Of a stretch of DNA of 64,000 bases, positions 24,501-36,000 are shown in pieces. The translations under genes were made by a program, and so were the position numbers. Position 1 is the stretch's first letter, and each line of letters opens with the position of its first letter. Source of the stretch: Aplysia californica (taxonomy: Eukaryota; Mollusca; Gastropoda; Aplysiida; Aplysiidae); the NCBI RefSeq assembly GCF_000002075.1, contig NW_004797349.1, positions 1,584,776-1,648,775 of the forward strand, in the 5' to 3' direction. Under the pieces are notes generated by a model. That model was given only the letters and a program-made list of their open reading frames with translations, ran no database searches and was not told the DNA's origin.

Positions 24501-27500
24501 TGTGTAGAGCCTAGCATATGACCACGTTTAATTCCACAGTCCAGTGCGCAATTCATTATGTAGATCTATGTCTAGACTAGCTTATCATTGTAATATTGAC
24601 CTGTAGCCGGGGAAAAAAATAACTGTGTCACGTTTGTATCTCTACTGATGTTCCATGCCGGGACCGTTCGTACCCCCTCTCCCCATCCCCCCAGACACAC
24701 CCACACACACACACATTCGCACGTCACATGTGTGCTGGCCGCCCATCCGATCACGACACACACTAAGACATGGGTGTGTGAAAACAACGCGTGTATTAGT
24801 ATGAAAGGAGGCTGCTGATTGGTCGTACAGAGCAGTTCACCTTACAAGCGACTTCGTTGAATCCAAGCTTGCTCATTTATCTCTTCAATAAATCTCTGAG
24901 TTTTTTAAATTGATTTTTATGAATTAAAAAATCGGGGAATCCAACTCCCTTTGTTGAATCCAAGTTTTAGTTGAATCCGAGTTCATTGAAACCGAGTTCC
25001 ACTGTATTTGTCTGCCGTTGATTGATTCATAGATTTGAAAAACACTTTTTATTTAATCTATTTCTATTTGTAATCGTTCTTTTCCATCCTTTTCAGGTCA
25101 TATAGTTTCATCTGTTCCGCTCAGTTCTCCTGTAACTTTCACCTACAACCCCCACCACGGCCCAGTTCACTCTGTGGATTGCTCCAACTTTCACCGCAAT
25201 GCATTTCTGAGTGCCGGTATGGACCAGTGTCTTCGGATTTACAACATGCTGCAGGTATGTGGACTGGGAAAAGAGGACTTGTTTTTTTATAGAGTGATAG
25301 AGAGAGGGAAAAGGTTTTTTTAATTCAAATGAGACTTGATAGACATGCTGCCTCTACCACTCATGACATCACATTCATATAATTGGGAGCCAGGGACATA
25401 AGTAAAATGTAGTACAGCGGGGTCCACTTAAAACGAATACTGTTAATCTGAAAACAGCAGTATGCCAAAATAAAATAAAATCCTTTGGTTTTTTTACTAT
25501 TTGAGCAACTGAAAACCCAGCTAAACTGAAAAAAATCCAGGGGCCTCACTGATTTTACTTTGAGCAGACTCCGCTGCATTTAGATTTTTTTTTTCTGCAC
25601 TTCAAAGTAATGCCTTTTGTGACACCATTGACAGATCTCGTGTCACTGGCCTGCGAAGAGTGACTCTTTACCTCATGCATTTCTTAATACTTTGTAGTGT
25701 GGATGGGGGGAGGGGGTCCTTTCTCGCTTTGGATGGTTCAAACAGGATTCTGCATTTTGTCATTTCACTTCATTTATTTAATTTTAGTGAAATATTAGTT
25801 GAACTGGCAAGATCATTTCTGTTTGCTCACTGTTTGCCTTCCTACATGACTGATGTAACAAAGGTTACAGAAACTGTGCTTTAGAGTATCTTTTTAAGAT
25901 TTTAAGTCACAGTTCTTTTCAAAGATTGGTGTAGTTGTAGTGGTGTCATTGTTCACAGAGAGGTGCAGTTTTAATTCCAAAATAAAACTGTGAGATGAAA
26001 TTGCTGCTAAATGACTGAAGTTTGAGGTGTCTAGTGTTTCCTTGCCTTCATTTTCATATAAGCCTCTTGCAATGAATGCAACATATAAGTCCTTGGGTAA
26101 CCTACTGTCATTTACACTGGTTTGTTAGCAAAGCAAAGTAACATGTTTCTTTGTCCTGTGGTTGTTATGCAACAGGGAATTCCTCTGTGACATATGATTC
26201 TCCTCAGACCCAGCCTGTCCTGACCATTGAACCAGACGATGGCTATCTCTTCTCTGCCAAGTGGTCTCCAGTGCGTCCGGCTGTTTTAGGCGCAGTCACT
26301 GAGAGAGGAAATTTGCTGCTGTACGATCTGAGGGGTGGTCAAATGATTCCTTCACACAAGCTCGAAGCCAGCCCTAATAAAGCTCCTGTCTACAGTTTAC
26401 AGTTCAATCATCACCAGTAAGGCACTTCTTAAACATCTCCCATCTTTTTGACAATGTATTTGGAATAATCAGAGGTCAGATATTTCCACTTCTCATCCTT
26501 AACGGGAGGAGCTACCCTTGAGGACCATTTTCTATGTCTGTTGCCCAAGATCAAATCTAAGTACATATATAATATAAGTTAGGCATAGTAAAATCTCTTG
26601 ATACCCCATTTTATTTTGGCATAGCAACAGCGGTTACTAGGGAAGCGGCCGCCATCTTGAAAATAAACAATGAATTTCAAATCCCTAAGGTTTTCTGACC
26701 AAATTTGACCAAATGTGATGAGAGTATACCTGAACCAGACCCTATCAGAGTAACAGCAAGCTTATTTCAATAAGTGCAACAAAAAAAAAAATATGAGAAT
26801 TTTTCAAAAATATAAAAAACTTTTTAAAAATTTAGACTGCGTAATCGCTTGCCAATGGAAAAGTGTTATTGTTTTCACAAATATCTCTCTGTTACATTAA
26901 TGGCAGCCTTGCCAACTATGTTTCCTGAAAGTTTCATCTCAAAATGGTGAAAACTAAGGAAGGAGTAGGGAAAAAACGGCAAAAAAATTACATTTTGCGA
27001 AAACTGACTATTATTGTGAAAATTCACTATATTAACCCATCGTCATGTTTTCAAAGGCAATTTACGTGGAGAATAAACACTTTCTCGAATGTATCCATGC
27101 TATTTTTGGACAAAAAACAGGTTGATCTTCAAAAGTCAGCCAACAGAAAATGTGCATAGCCTGACCCAAAATCTGCAAAATCAAGGGTCGCTCCTCCCCT
27201 TAAATGACTTCACAGTACACACAAGATATAACAAGCTATCCATTAATTTACTATACACAAGTGTAGACAGTTTCACGACAATTTCAAAATAAATATAAAC
27301 GTAGAGTAAAAATTTCACAATGGCAAGATGCAACTTTAAAATGCTTTCCAATGATGCTAAGTTTATCTTTCTACAAAAATTTTTTTTTAAGTTAATGACT
27401 TTTTCTGACCTAAATAAGCATACACAAGTGCAGCAAGTGTGAGCTGTTTTCAGTCTAACTGTATGGTTACTTTACGGACAACCTATATACAGTGGAACCT

Positions 27501-28640
27501 GCCCTGACGGCCACCTCTATAAGACGACCACCTGTACAAATGGCCACATTCCATTTCCCCCCTCGCGTTTTTTCTATATAATTTAACTGTAAAACGGGCA
27601 CCTGTCCAACGCGGCTGCGGCCACCCTTTTTTAACACACAACCCCTATCACACCAAGCAATAACACCTAACCTGTCTTAGACGGCCACCTTAGTGACTCC
27701 ATTACCGGTACGTTTTGTCATAAATCATGCATTGGCCCCTGGCGTTGTGGGCGAGCCGTCATAATCCAATCACCTGTTGTTGTTGTTAGGTAGTCCCTCC
27801 AACCGATCATGTTGCGTAGGCCCCTCCCATTGTTGGCCAATAGGTACCAATTTTCTGCTGCTGGGGAGGTAAGCGTGAGATCCCTCATAACCCATAAGCC
27901 CCGCCCAGAACTCATACACAAATTGTAAGTGAGATGAGTGGTCACTGTTTATCCAGTCTGTAACAAAGTAACAATGGACGTCAGCATGAACTTGTGACAG
28001 AAGCGTTGCTCATTCTCCGAGTGGTGGCGACCCATGAGTTTGTTTTAACATGGCATTCGGTCTTCCTCGTCTACATTTCGTTTTATTGTCACCCTTGTGC
28101 AAAATCAGCAACAAAATAAAAATAACAAACAAAATTCAAACCAGCAACAACAAAAACAATAACAACAATGCGGCTACTTTCGATTGGGACCTCAGATGGG
28201 AATGGTTTGTTTTCCTCATCTTGATCAGTCCTGCCTATGACGGCCACCTGTCTTATATGGCCACTTTTCTCCTTGACAATGGGTGGCCGTCTTACACAGG
28301 TTTGACTGTACTATTTTCATGCGCCCCCCCCCCCCCCCACCCCCGCTCTCTCTTTCTCCCTCCCTCCTTATCCCTCTTTATTCCTCCTTCCCTCTCTCTG
28401 ACTCTCTCTTTTCCTCTTTCCCTCCTTCCCTTTCTTGAGACTTGAAGAAGTTTTTCAGAAATTGATGATTTGATGTCAAATCACAAATACCGTTCTATTT
28501 TCTCTTTCAGGAAGAAGATTTTAGCGACTGGAGATGGCCAGGGCTACATCCGAGTGTTCAAACTGGGATCATCTCTTACCTCCATGTCTGGGAAAGACTT
28601 GGAAGTTCTAGAGGGAATGGTCAGCACTGGGACGGAATAA
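16433..28640 (+). CDS. DYNC2I2: DYNC2I2 (WDR34), dynein-2 intermediate chain 2, 12 exons
   Basis: Exons: 16433-16500, 17701-17785, 18344-18485, 18933-19012, 19896-19948, 20978-21159, 22113-22252, 22889-22968, 23707-23888, 25097-25254, 26208-26416, 28511-28640. All introns are GT-AG and phases agree, giving 502 aa (human 536). Diagnostic stretches are [20 protein letters not shown] (residues about 144-163), [12 protein letters not shown] (about 204), GDGKVLVWK (about 256), [14 protein letters not shown] (about 376), [14 protein letters not shown] (about 400) and [13 protein letters not shown] near the C-terminus. They form about six WD blades; the N-terminal 120 residues are the part that in the family binds dynein light chains. 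The protein pairs with DYNC2I1 in dynein-2, which drives retrograde intraflagellar transport in cilia. Exon 11 starts after gattctcctcag; the open frame extending upstream of it is intron. Introns hold several MITEs. Confidence 0.95.
17096..17165. repeat. Possible end of a pogo-like MITE
   Basis: cagtggagtccaccgataac followed by gagtcc resembles the tips of the TA-flanked MITEs in this window, but no matching right end was found in DYNC2I2 intron 1. Confidence 0.3.
19499..19682. mobile_element. Short TIR element (MITE), copy 2 of 3
   Basis: 184 bp in DYNC2I2 intron 4. Left tip ctgtccccgtcgttttatgc, right tip inverted ctgtccccgtggttttatgc, so the TIRs differ by one base over 20. The right tip is followed by gtgag, making ACAG|gtgag, a chance donor-like junction. 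Confidence 0.85.
21174..21353. mobile_element. Short TIR element (MITE), copy 3 of 3
   Basis: 180 bp in DYNC2I2 intron 6, starting 15 bp after the last base of exon 6. TIRs as in copy 2. The flanking taaaa on the left and ctaaaa on the right might be a short target duplication, but this is not certain. Confidence 0.85.
21467..21655. repeat. (CA)n microsatellite with interruptions
   Basis: Long imperfect acacac tract with acat and actt interruptions in DYNC2I2 intron 6. Histidine/threonine repeat frames here are not genes. Confidence 0.95.
21955..22006 (-). repeat. Old SINE fragment
   Basis: The stretch gtcagggtcaacctgggttg, followed by agacggatacaacatcccag, resembles the tail part of the SINE at 30808-30980 (gtcagagccaacccaggctg, then agtagacagcatcccaacag). 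The tRNA-like head is missing. Confidence 0.45.
24177..25004. mobile_element. 828-bp pogo-like MITE in DYNC2I2 intron 9
   Basis: Flanked by TA. The TIRs are cagtggaacttggattcaac and, inverted from the right, cagtggaactcggtttcaat. Repeated ttgaatcc/ggattcaa words lie inside both ends. No transposase frame is present. Ends and target match the pogo/Tigger group. Confidence 0.8.
25415..25576. mobile_element. 162-bp MITE in DYNC2I2 intron 10
   Basis: The left tip cagcggggtccactt and the inverted right tip cagcggagtctgctc form short imperfect TIRs, with ta on the left and ca on the right. The interior contains ctgaaaac/aactgaaaa words. Possibly related sequence lies at about 40020-40140. Confidence 0.6.
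27490..28308. mobile_element. 819-bp pogo-like MITE in DYNC2I2 intron 11
   Basis: Flanked by TA. The left tip is cagtggaacctgccctgacg and the right tip inverted is cagtcaaacctgtgtaagac. Words of the type acggccacc or its complement recur near both ends, which looks like subterminal binding-site arrays. No transposase coding was seen. A poly-C run begins about 15 bp after the right end. Confidence 0.8.
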
Positions 28641-29909
28641 ACCATGCGAAGAAAGACAACGTGACAGAGCAGCAATTTGTTATGAGTGCTCATGACTTGA
28701 ATGTAGCGAAAAAAAGAATCTCTCCTTAGGAATGAACACTTAGAACTTGGTTATCTTACACTAACACAGGTATAATCAATCTCTCTGTAATGTAAAGTGG
28801 CAAGGCAATTTTTTTGTTCTGTTATCGAGTAAAAGATAATTTTGGCAAAAAGTTGCCGTTTTGAGAATATTAATGCATAGATTCAATACTTGTGTAAAAT
28901 AATAAATTATATTATGCTTTGGGGGGATTTGTAGGGTAAGTGGGGAGAGATGTTGCCGATCACTTTTTTTTATCTTCTTCAACTGTGATATGTCGCCTCT
29001 GAAGCGACTCCTGTGAAATTGATGTGGTAATTTTGTTGAGAATTATTTGACAAAGATCAATGAATTTGAATGTGTAATAATAGTGTTGTGATTTTACTAT
29101 ACTGTGGCGTTAGTGTCAAATGAGACTGGTACGGTACCGTATGCATTAAATAAATCTTGATTGTAGATAACACCAGCTGACCCATAGGTTTTCTCAAGTC
29201 ATTTTCGTGTTTTTGTTTTTTTGTATTTTTGTCATTTTGGCTGCGTATATTCCACATTATGTATTTGTGCCCAAAATGAACATTTAAAAGTACAGCACAA
29301 AAGGAAAGATGAAGAGGGGAAAGATGTCGATAGGACTTTGTGAGATAGTAATTTAAGAGCTGGCACCACAGTGACTTAATGTGTTTCTCTTACACCCCAA
29401 CATGCAAACTATGCTCCAGTCAATTCAGCATGGATGGTGATGAGCAACCTCTTACGTGATTCATAAGAACTATGGCACCAACTTAAGTCTTTGGAAATAG
29501 AGGGTCATGTAAAGCATAGAATAACTTGTTGAACCTTTCAAAATGGAAAAGTCTTCTGCAGTAAAAATTTACATTACCGTACCAGGCAACATATCTATGT
29601 GCATGGCAGTAGAAAAATTCTTCGGAAATTGCTGAGTGACTTTTTGAGATGTAAATACAGGGCAGTGTTGACAAGGAAGGGCACCAAAAAAACCCAGCTC
29701 ATTCAGACTAAGAGAAGCTAGTGGTCTCTCAATCAGTAATGAGACATTAGTTCTACAGAGATGCCATAATAAACTTTTGAAAGATTTGATTTCAAAAAGG
29801 TACTGAAAAAGACCTTTACAATATTTACAATGGCTTTTTCGTTTTAAAACTTATCAAATTACAATACCAACTTCTGATTTATATAGCAAAATACTCAGGT
29901 GCTACAGTA
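28641..29909. other. DYNC2I2 3' region and intergenic DNA
   Basis: AATAAA occurs at 28901-28906 and again at 29149-29154; the second, followed closely by tcttgattg, is the better candidate for the end of the transcript. Between 29160 and 29909 I recognise no gene. Confidence 0.45.
28901..28906 (+). promoter_or_regulatory. Candidate polyadenylation signal of DYNC2I2
   Basis: AATAAA 261 bp after the stop codon. A second AATAAA lies at 29149-29154, so two transcript ends are possible. Confidence 0.45.
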
Positions 29910-30711
29910 CAGTCCATGCCGGCTTTAAGCACGGTCATCGGGAGAAAGCTTAAGCGTGCTTAAAGCCGAAGCGTGCTTAAGTGCGAAGTAGACATGATCC
30001 AGAAATTTTCATGTAGAAAATTCCGCGTGCTATTTCCCTTTGTTTGTAAGTAGGCCTATAGCGGTCCCGCAAAAGTGTGCACTGTTATTTAGACACCCAC
30101 CATGGTAGTTTTTGTTCGCTTGTTTGTTTTTGTTTTGTTGTCGAATGGGAAATGAAAACTTAATTTAGACGGCCAGTCACGATACAGCACACTAGACCTA
30201 CTGTAACACACTGCCTGTGCGTACCACTGCCCGCTGTGCCACTCATACCACCGCCTTCATCCCACCTCGCGCGTGATACACAATCAGGATTAATGGATAG
30301 CGAGGGTCAAACGTAAAATCTCAGCCCTTTCTCGTCTCCCCGACTCTCTTTGTATTTTTTTTTTATTGGTCATGTTTAGCTTTGCCCTAGGCCTAGGCTA
30401 GACCCTATGTCCGCGCGCACGGCTGTGTGCATCTCTCTGCCTTCCTCTCCGCCCGTGTGAGTGTGTGTGTCCATCACTTGCGTTCTTTGTGTTTCTCTTG
30501 ACACACTCCACTGCTGCGGTGTAAACTGTGTTCGAACTTCGATGGGTCATCATGAAAATATTGACTGTCTTGTAAATGAAGCGTGCTTGAAGCCGAAGTT
30601 ACCGTGCTTATAGGCGTGTAATTTATATAGAAAAAATTCGGTAAGAGCCGTTTAGCGTGCTTGAGGCCGAAACGTGCTTAAGGCCGGCGTGCTTATAGCC
30701 GGCATGGACTG
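29910..30711. mobile_element. 802-bp pogo-like MITE with TTAAGCACG repeats, copy B
   Basis: Full-length relative of 3143-3943 in the opposite orientation, flanked by TA. Same tips (cagtccatgccggct) and same subterminal taagcacg/cgtgctta arrays. Length differs from copy A by one base, so both derive from one fixed-size founder. Confidence 0.88.
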
Positions 30712-30807
30712 TATTAAAGTCAATGAAACAAACAGAAACTTGGAAAGGATTTCCTTTTCTTCTTCTAAAGTAGATGTTTTTACGCCCCCCCATCAACACA
30801 ATTTAGA

Positions 30808-30980
30808 TCATTTATGAAGCGAGCTTCCGACCTAGCTTGTCAGAGCCAACCCAGGCTGAGTAGACAGCATCCCAACAGAAAGACCAAGATACTCAATAAA
30901 AATTTCCTCCCCAGTCAAGAATTGAAATCGGGTCTCCTGCATGCCATAGCAAAACACCCAACTGCTACACCACCGACGCC
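30808..30980 (-). mobile_element. tRNA-derived SINE
   Basis: Read on the minus strand from 30980: ggcgtcggtggtgtagcagt supplies an A-box-like element and gacccgatttcaattct a B-box-like one about 40 bases later. The tail contains gcctgggttggctctgac, which I associate with mollusc SINEs. The tRNA part is degraded, so it is not a tRNA gene. An older relative lies at about 21955-22006. Confidence 0.65.
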
Positions 30981-31639
30981 GGAAATTGGAAAGGAATTTG
31001 AGAAAGTGATAGAACAAACCATGAAAAAGAATCAATGAGAATGATATTTCCATCGTAATACATGTAAAGTTTTAAGTACCGCTAAAGTAAAAACACTGTA
31101 TTTTTCACTTCATTTTTTAAATGTAGTTTATTCAGACATTCATGAAAAGTAAAAGACATAACAACGAGAAAACAAAATTTAGACCAAAACTGGCAGACAA
31201 ACAAAACAATGGGTACACACAAGTTACTAGTGTCTATGACCAGTTGATTTGAGACAAACAGGTGACTAAAGGGTTGGCAGACAAAGATATACTAAAATCA
31301 ATTTTATTGCAGCAGTTGGAAAGGTAAACCAAATAAATTATTTTTTGAGGAACTAATTCTTTCAGAGGTTCAGAGATTAGTGCACACAACAGACAATAAT
31401 GAACACAGCCTCGCTATTTCCAGTCTGTTCTTGTTGAGGGAAACTTCACATCCATAATACCATACAACTAGTTATCTACCTTATATTACGAGGAGCCAAA
31501 AAGGAGAAGACTAACTTGAAAAAGAGACAGCTGTAGTGTCCTGTAGATTATCACCCTGAATACAGTATTACATGTTACTCTTGTGTAATCAAGGTTAAAT
31601 AACACACACTTTCAAAATTCTAAGCGTCCTGCACAGTGT
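30981..31639. other. Spacer before the piggyBac remnant
   Basis: AT-rich, no exon or repeat recognised. Confidence 0.35.
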
Positions 31640-32800
31640 GGTGTTAAACTTTTCAAAGTGAGGCCACTCATCAAAAGTCTCAAAGGAAAGTTCAAAGCTA
31701 CTGTTGCGGAAGAGACAGGCCTACTTGCCGCAGACAAGCAAATTGTCCCATTCAAAGGCAAGTTGAAGACTTACAACCCCAAGAAGCCTAACAAATGGGG
31801 CTATAAAATCTATGTTCTGGCAAGTGCTCAAGGCCTGATCCTCTACAAGGAATTCTCCACTGGACAAATTGACCCCATGGAAGGCCAGCCAGACCTAAAA
31901 GCCTCAGGAAACATTGTGCTGCCACTGCTCCAGCCAATCCCTCATGGCCAGTGGCATAAACCGTTCACAGACAATTGGTTCACCTCACCCGCCCTCTTCA
32001 CCACTCTTCACAGCCAACATACTGGTTGTGAGGGCATGGTTCGTGCCAATAGGCTGCTAGGATGTGCTCTACCATAAGACAAAAAACTGAAGAGCCAGCC
32101 AAGAGGGGGCATTTGAACTTATGACCACCACGCATGAAGGAGTCGACCTGTATGCTTTGAAGTGGCATGACAACAAATGTGTGTCCCTGCTGAGCACATG
32201 CTGTGCTGCTGCTCTAATGGACACAGCAAATCAGTGGGACACGGACATGCGGGCACAAGAAAAAGTGGCTGTTCCGCTTCCTCCCATGGTAACTACCTAC
32301 AACAAATTTATGGGTGGTGTGGATGCTCTGGACGGTCTGCTGGCCCTGCACAGGATCCCTGTACAGTCAAAGAAATATTACCACCACATTATTTGGTACC
32401 TCTTAGACACAGCATTGGTTTAGGCCTGGCAGCTCTACAGGAGGGACATGGTTTTACTGGGTGTCAGCGCGAAGGACCAGCTTCCACTTCTGGTCTTCAA
32501 AAGAAGTGTGTCCAGGTGTCTGACCAAGGAGGGAAAACCAGTTGGAGGGGTGAAGTGTGGTCGCCCTTCCTTGACAATGGACATGCAGCTGGCTGCAAAA
32601 GCCAAGAGAGGGCCTATTGCTCCCATCCCAGACAAAGCAATCCGCTCTGATGGCATTGGTCATTTGCCAGTGTTTTCAGACAAAAAGGGACGGTGCAAGA
32701 GGCTAGGCTGACTGCAAGGGCACTCCAAATGTGCAGTGCCTCAAGTGTGCTGTTTATCCTTCTCAAGTACTTCAAAAAAGAGAAAGCACTGTGGTGGCCA
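31640..32800 (+). mobile_element. piggyBac transposase remnant (DDE_Tnp_1_7)
   Basis: Frames at 31658-32077, 32121-32423 and 32448-32711 encode successive parts of a piggyBac transposase. The first has DKQIVPFKGK, KKPNKWGYKIYVLA and DNWFTSPALF. The second has TYNKFMGGVDALD. The third is the C-terminal basic part, and the frame after it carries a CKGT..VQC..C cysteine-rich piece. The three acidic positions expected for the family (D of DKQ, D of DNWFTS, D of GGVDALD) are all present. The N-terminal half is missing, and at least two frame breaks and a stop near 32078 separate the pieces. No TIRs were found. It is a decayed copy; a domesticated gene is unlikely given the breaks. Confidence 0.88.
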
Positions 32801-33042
32801 AACAGTGTCCATCACAAAATTCTTACAAAAAATGTAACTGTAACCACTATTTTAGTGGTGTTAGGGAAGACTGTGATAGGACATTTAGTTTGTAAATGGT
32901 AGGGAAGACTTTATAGTGATAGGACACTTAGGCATGTGTTTATTTTATATAGTTGAAGTTGGTGAATTTCATCCTTCCTGTGAAGCATACATATCACACA
33001 ACATCCCACCTCCTTATTTTAACTCTACTGCCATCAGGTTGG

Positions 33043-36000
33043 TAACATAAGAAGGCAGCACTGCGTAGCCCATCACTTGGCGCTCAGCTCTTGCCCTGAT
33101 CACACGCGTTTTTGCGGTACTTGTGTTCTTCTGGAACGGATTACCTTTATCCTCGACAGACGGGTGATGTAGAAACTTTTATATACTACTTCTCTTATAT
33201 TGTTCAATTCGTTTTTACAGATAATTTCAACTAACATTTTATACTACGCACTGAGTTTTTATTGGTGAAGAACTCGGGGAGGAAATTTTGGGCTGAAAAT
33301 TGGATCCTTACCTTCATCTGCGCACATGAGTTTGTTTGATTTAGATTCATAATTGGTCTTGTCTGCTTTATAAGTGAAACTGTGTATTTGTCTTCTTGGC
33401 AATATTATTCTTAGCCTTTGGGGCAAAATCGGTTTCTGGCCTTCTGGGCTCAGTTGATGAGTTATTATTAGCCTTCAGTTCAAAATTGATCATAGCCTTC
33501 TGGGCAAAATCTTTTAAAATATTTCTCCTGAGCATTTCTGTTCATAACTTTCTACCTTCTTGGTAAAATTTTGTTCAGCCTTCTGGGCAATCAAATCCCG
33601 CATCTGTTCTGGATCCTTGGCAATCTTGATTTAAGCTCTCTTTCTAAGTTTCAGGTCCAAATTATGGACAAAGATCAGATATCCCTTCAAGAAAAAGGGG
33701 AGATAGATGGGACGGAAAACGTAAATGAAGAAATGACAACAGAGAGAGATGAGGTGAAAGATTTGATCAAACAAAATCGTAACATTATGACAAGTGTAAT
33801 GCAGCTCATTGCATCACAAAATAGGAAAAGAAAATGCTCTGCTTCCTCCTCTTCGTCATCATCATCACCAATGTGCTGATCTTGACTGACAGTCAGTCCC
33901 TCTACAAGGGACTGCTAGGAAACAGCTCGGACATGAATGATTTGCGCCGCAAGTTCAGTGAAGCAACAGCCACAATAAAAATCCAGTGGATTCCAAGCCA
34001 TGTTGAAATAGAAGGAAATGAGGCAGCAGACCAAGCTGCTAATGAAGCCAGAGAGATTGAAGGAGACAGACGACCAACAACATACAGAGGAGTCTTTCCA
34101 ATAATCAAGAGGGAAATCAGAGACCCACCATGTAGAGCTAAGTACCAACACCTGGAAGATGTGTATTCTGGGTACTCCTATGCGCGGGAACAAAAATCTA
34201 TCACATTTCGCTGGGACCGGGTTGAGCCAGTGAGACTACTGAGACTGCGGTCCGACCATCATTGGAGCTTAAGATGGTATAAGAACTTTGTAAATGAACA
34301 GCTCAGCCCATGTTGCCGAAGAGGCGGCCATGAAAAGGAGGATGTCAAACATATGTTTGAATGTCCAGGAACAATGGCAATTCGAATATAGTTATTTGGA
34401 CGTTGGACGAGTGGAGGTGCCGCTAAGCATATTGACAATGGAGCCGAAAAAGATCCTCGCTCTCGCTCGAAGATTTCTTTGTGGAGTCCGCCAGGCCCAT
34501 TAAGGAACTGATACCTACAACTTGGTCAGGAGGACCTTGGCTAAGACTGGTTGGGGGAAGAGAGCATTTTAGATGCTATCGCGGAAATGGCATCCAGCTA
34601 TAAATCAGACCCCTCACAAGAAGGAGCGGCCCACACTGGGAAACATGATATCCGTGGGGAGACTGAGGTGTCGGATGAAAGGTACCCAGAAAAAGACTGG
34701 TACCAAGAGGCAACAGGGGAATAAGAAATTGATGAAGAGGTGGGCGAACCAATTGAGGAAAATTTGGTCGGATTCATTGAGAAGACAATGCCAGAGCCTA
34801 TGAAAGATGAAAAACTGAAAGACAACATTCAAAGGTACAAAAGACCAAGAAACTCTCGCACTCACAGTCAGGCGGACAAACAAACCGATATGGAATCTTT
34901 TGAATAATTTTCAAAAGAAAAGAGATGTGAAACTAGTTTCTCAACAAAAGAACATCGCAAAAGCAGTAACAGCTATTGCTAAATCGGCTGAAATAGGAAA
35001 ACAGATGGCCAAGTCCACAAATAATGAGAACAACATAAAAAATGCAAAACAAGCTGTCAAGGCCTTCACCGACGCAATGTCGATCCTGGGACATGCCCAG
35101 CAAAAGATTACATGACAGAGAAAAAAACCCCAAAAAAACGGCGATTCCAATTGAGTCGCAGGGTATCTGTGACATGGTTTCTGATGGCTACGACTTGCTG
35201 TTCGGAGAAGAGATGGAAAAGACGAAGAAAGAGGCGCGAGAACAAAAGAGACTGACGTCATCATTTCATGCAAGCCAGGGGAAAAGGCGAGGCCATTTTT
35301 TAGGCCGAGGGAACCACCGCGGGGCCCTGCTTTGGAGAGGTCAGAAGAGGAGGGGCCAAGCCAACTATGCTCTTCGCGGCCCGTACACAACGACCAATTG
35401 GAGTCAGTCAAAAAAGGCGTAGTAATGACACGAATAGACGGAAAGCAGGTAAGAGTTGAGGATGGAGAAGTGAAGCGATTGCTGGTACTTAAGACCAAAA
35501 GATTTAAAGCTGGACAAATAAAGCATTGTCTGTCCCAATGGCAGCGACTAACATCAGATAAAGCTGTTTTGGCTTTGGTACGAGGAACTGAAATAGACCT
35601 CACAGAACAGCAAGAAATTATGGGCAAAAATAAGTCCGATTCAAGTTTCTCTATGAGCAGGGAAGAAAAGATAATGGTAGACAGAGAAATAGAATCCCTC
35701 TTAGAAAAAAGGGTAATATTTAAATCAAATCATGAAGATGGTGAATTCATTTCTGGCATTTTTACAAGAGAAATCCGATGGTTCACATAGAGTGACACTA
35801 AATTTGAAAGAATTCAACAAAAATGTTGAATACATAACGTTCACAATGGAGACACTGAAGAGTGCATTAAACCTAGTATCTCAGTATTGTTGGCTTGCCA
35901 GTGTAGATCTGGTTTCAGCATATTATAGTGTTCCCGTTAGACAACAGGACAGGAAGTATTTAAAATTCTTATGGAAAGGCCAGCTGTACGAGTATACATG

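Noticed and set aside
26151-26207. Upstream extension of DYNC2I2 exon 11
   Set aside because: The open frame continues upstream, but phase and family alignment (MLQ followed by TQPVLT) place the acceptor at 26207/26208; the earlier AG at about 26175 would give the wrong phase and a stop.
30930-30980. tRNA-like sequence on the minus strand
   Set aside because: Degraded arms and a SINE body follow it; called a SINE.
31658-32423. Domesticated piggyBac (PGBD-like) host gene
   Set aside because: The frames are interrupted, the N-terminal half is absent and no exon structure is seen.
33834-34391. Host RNase H gene
   Set aside because: The HVEIEGNEAAD box with the following Cys/His tail is typical of a LINE polyprotein end, and it lies inside a DIRS element.
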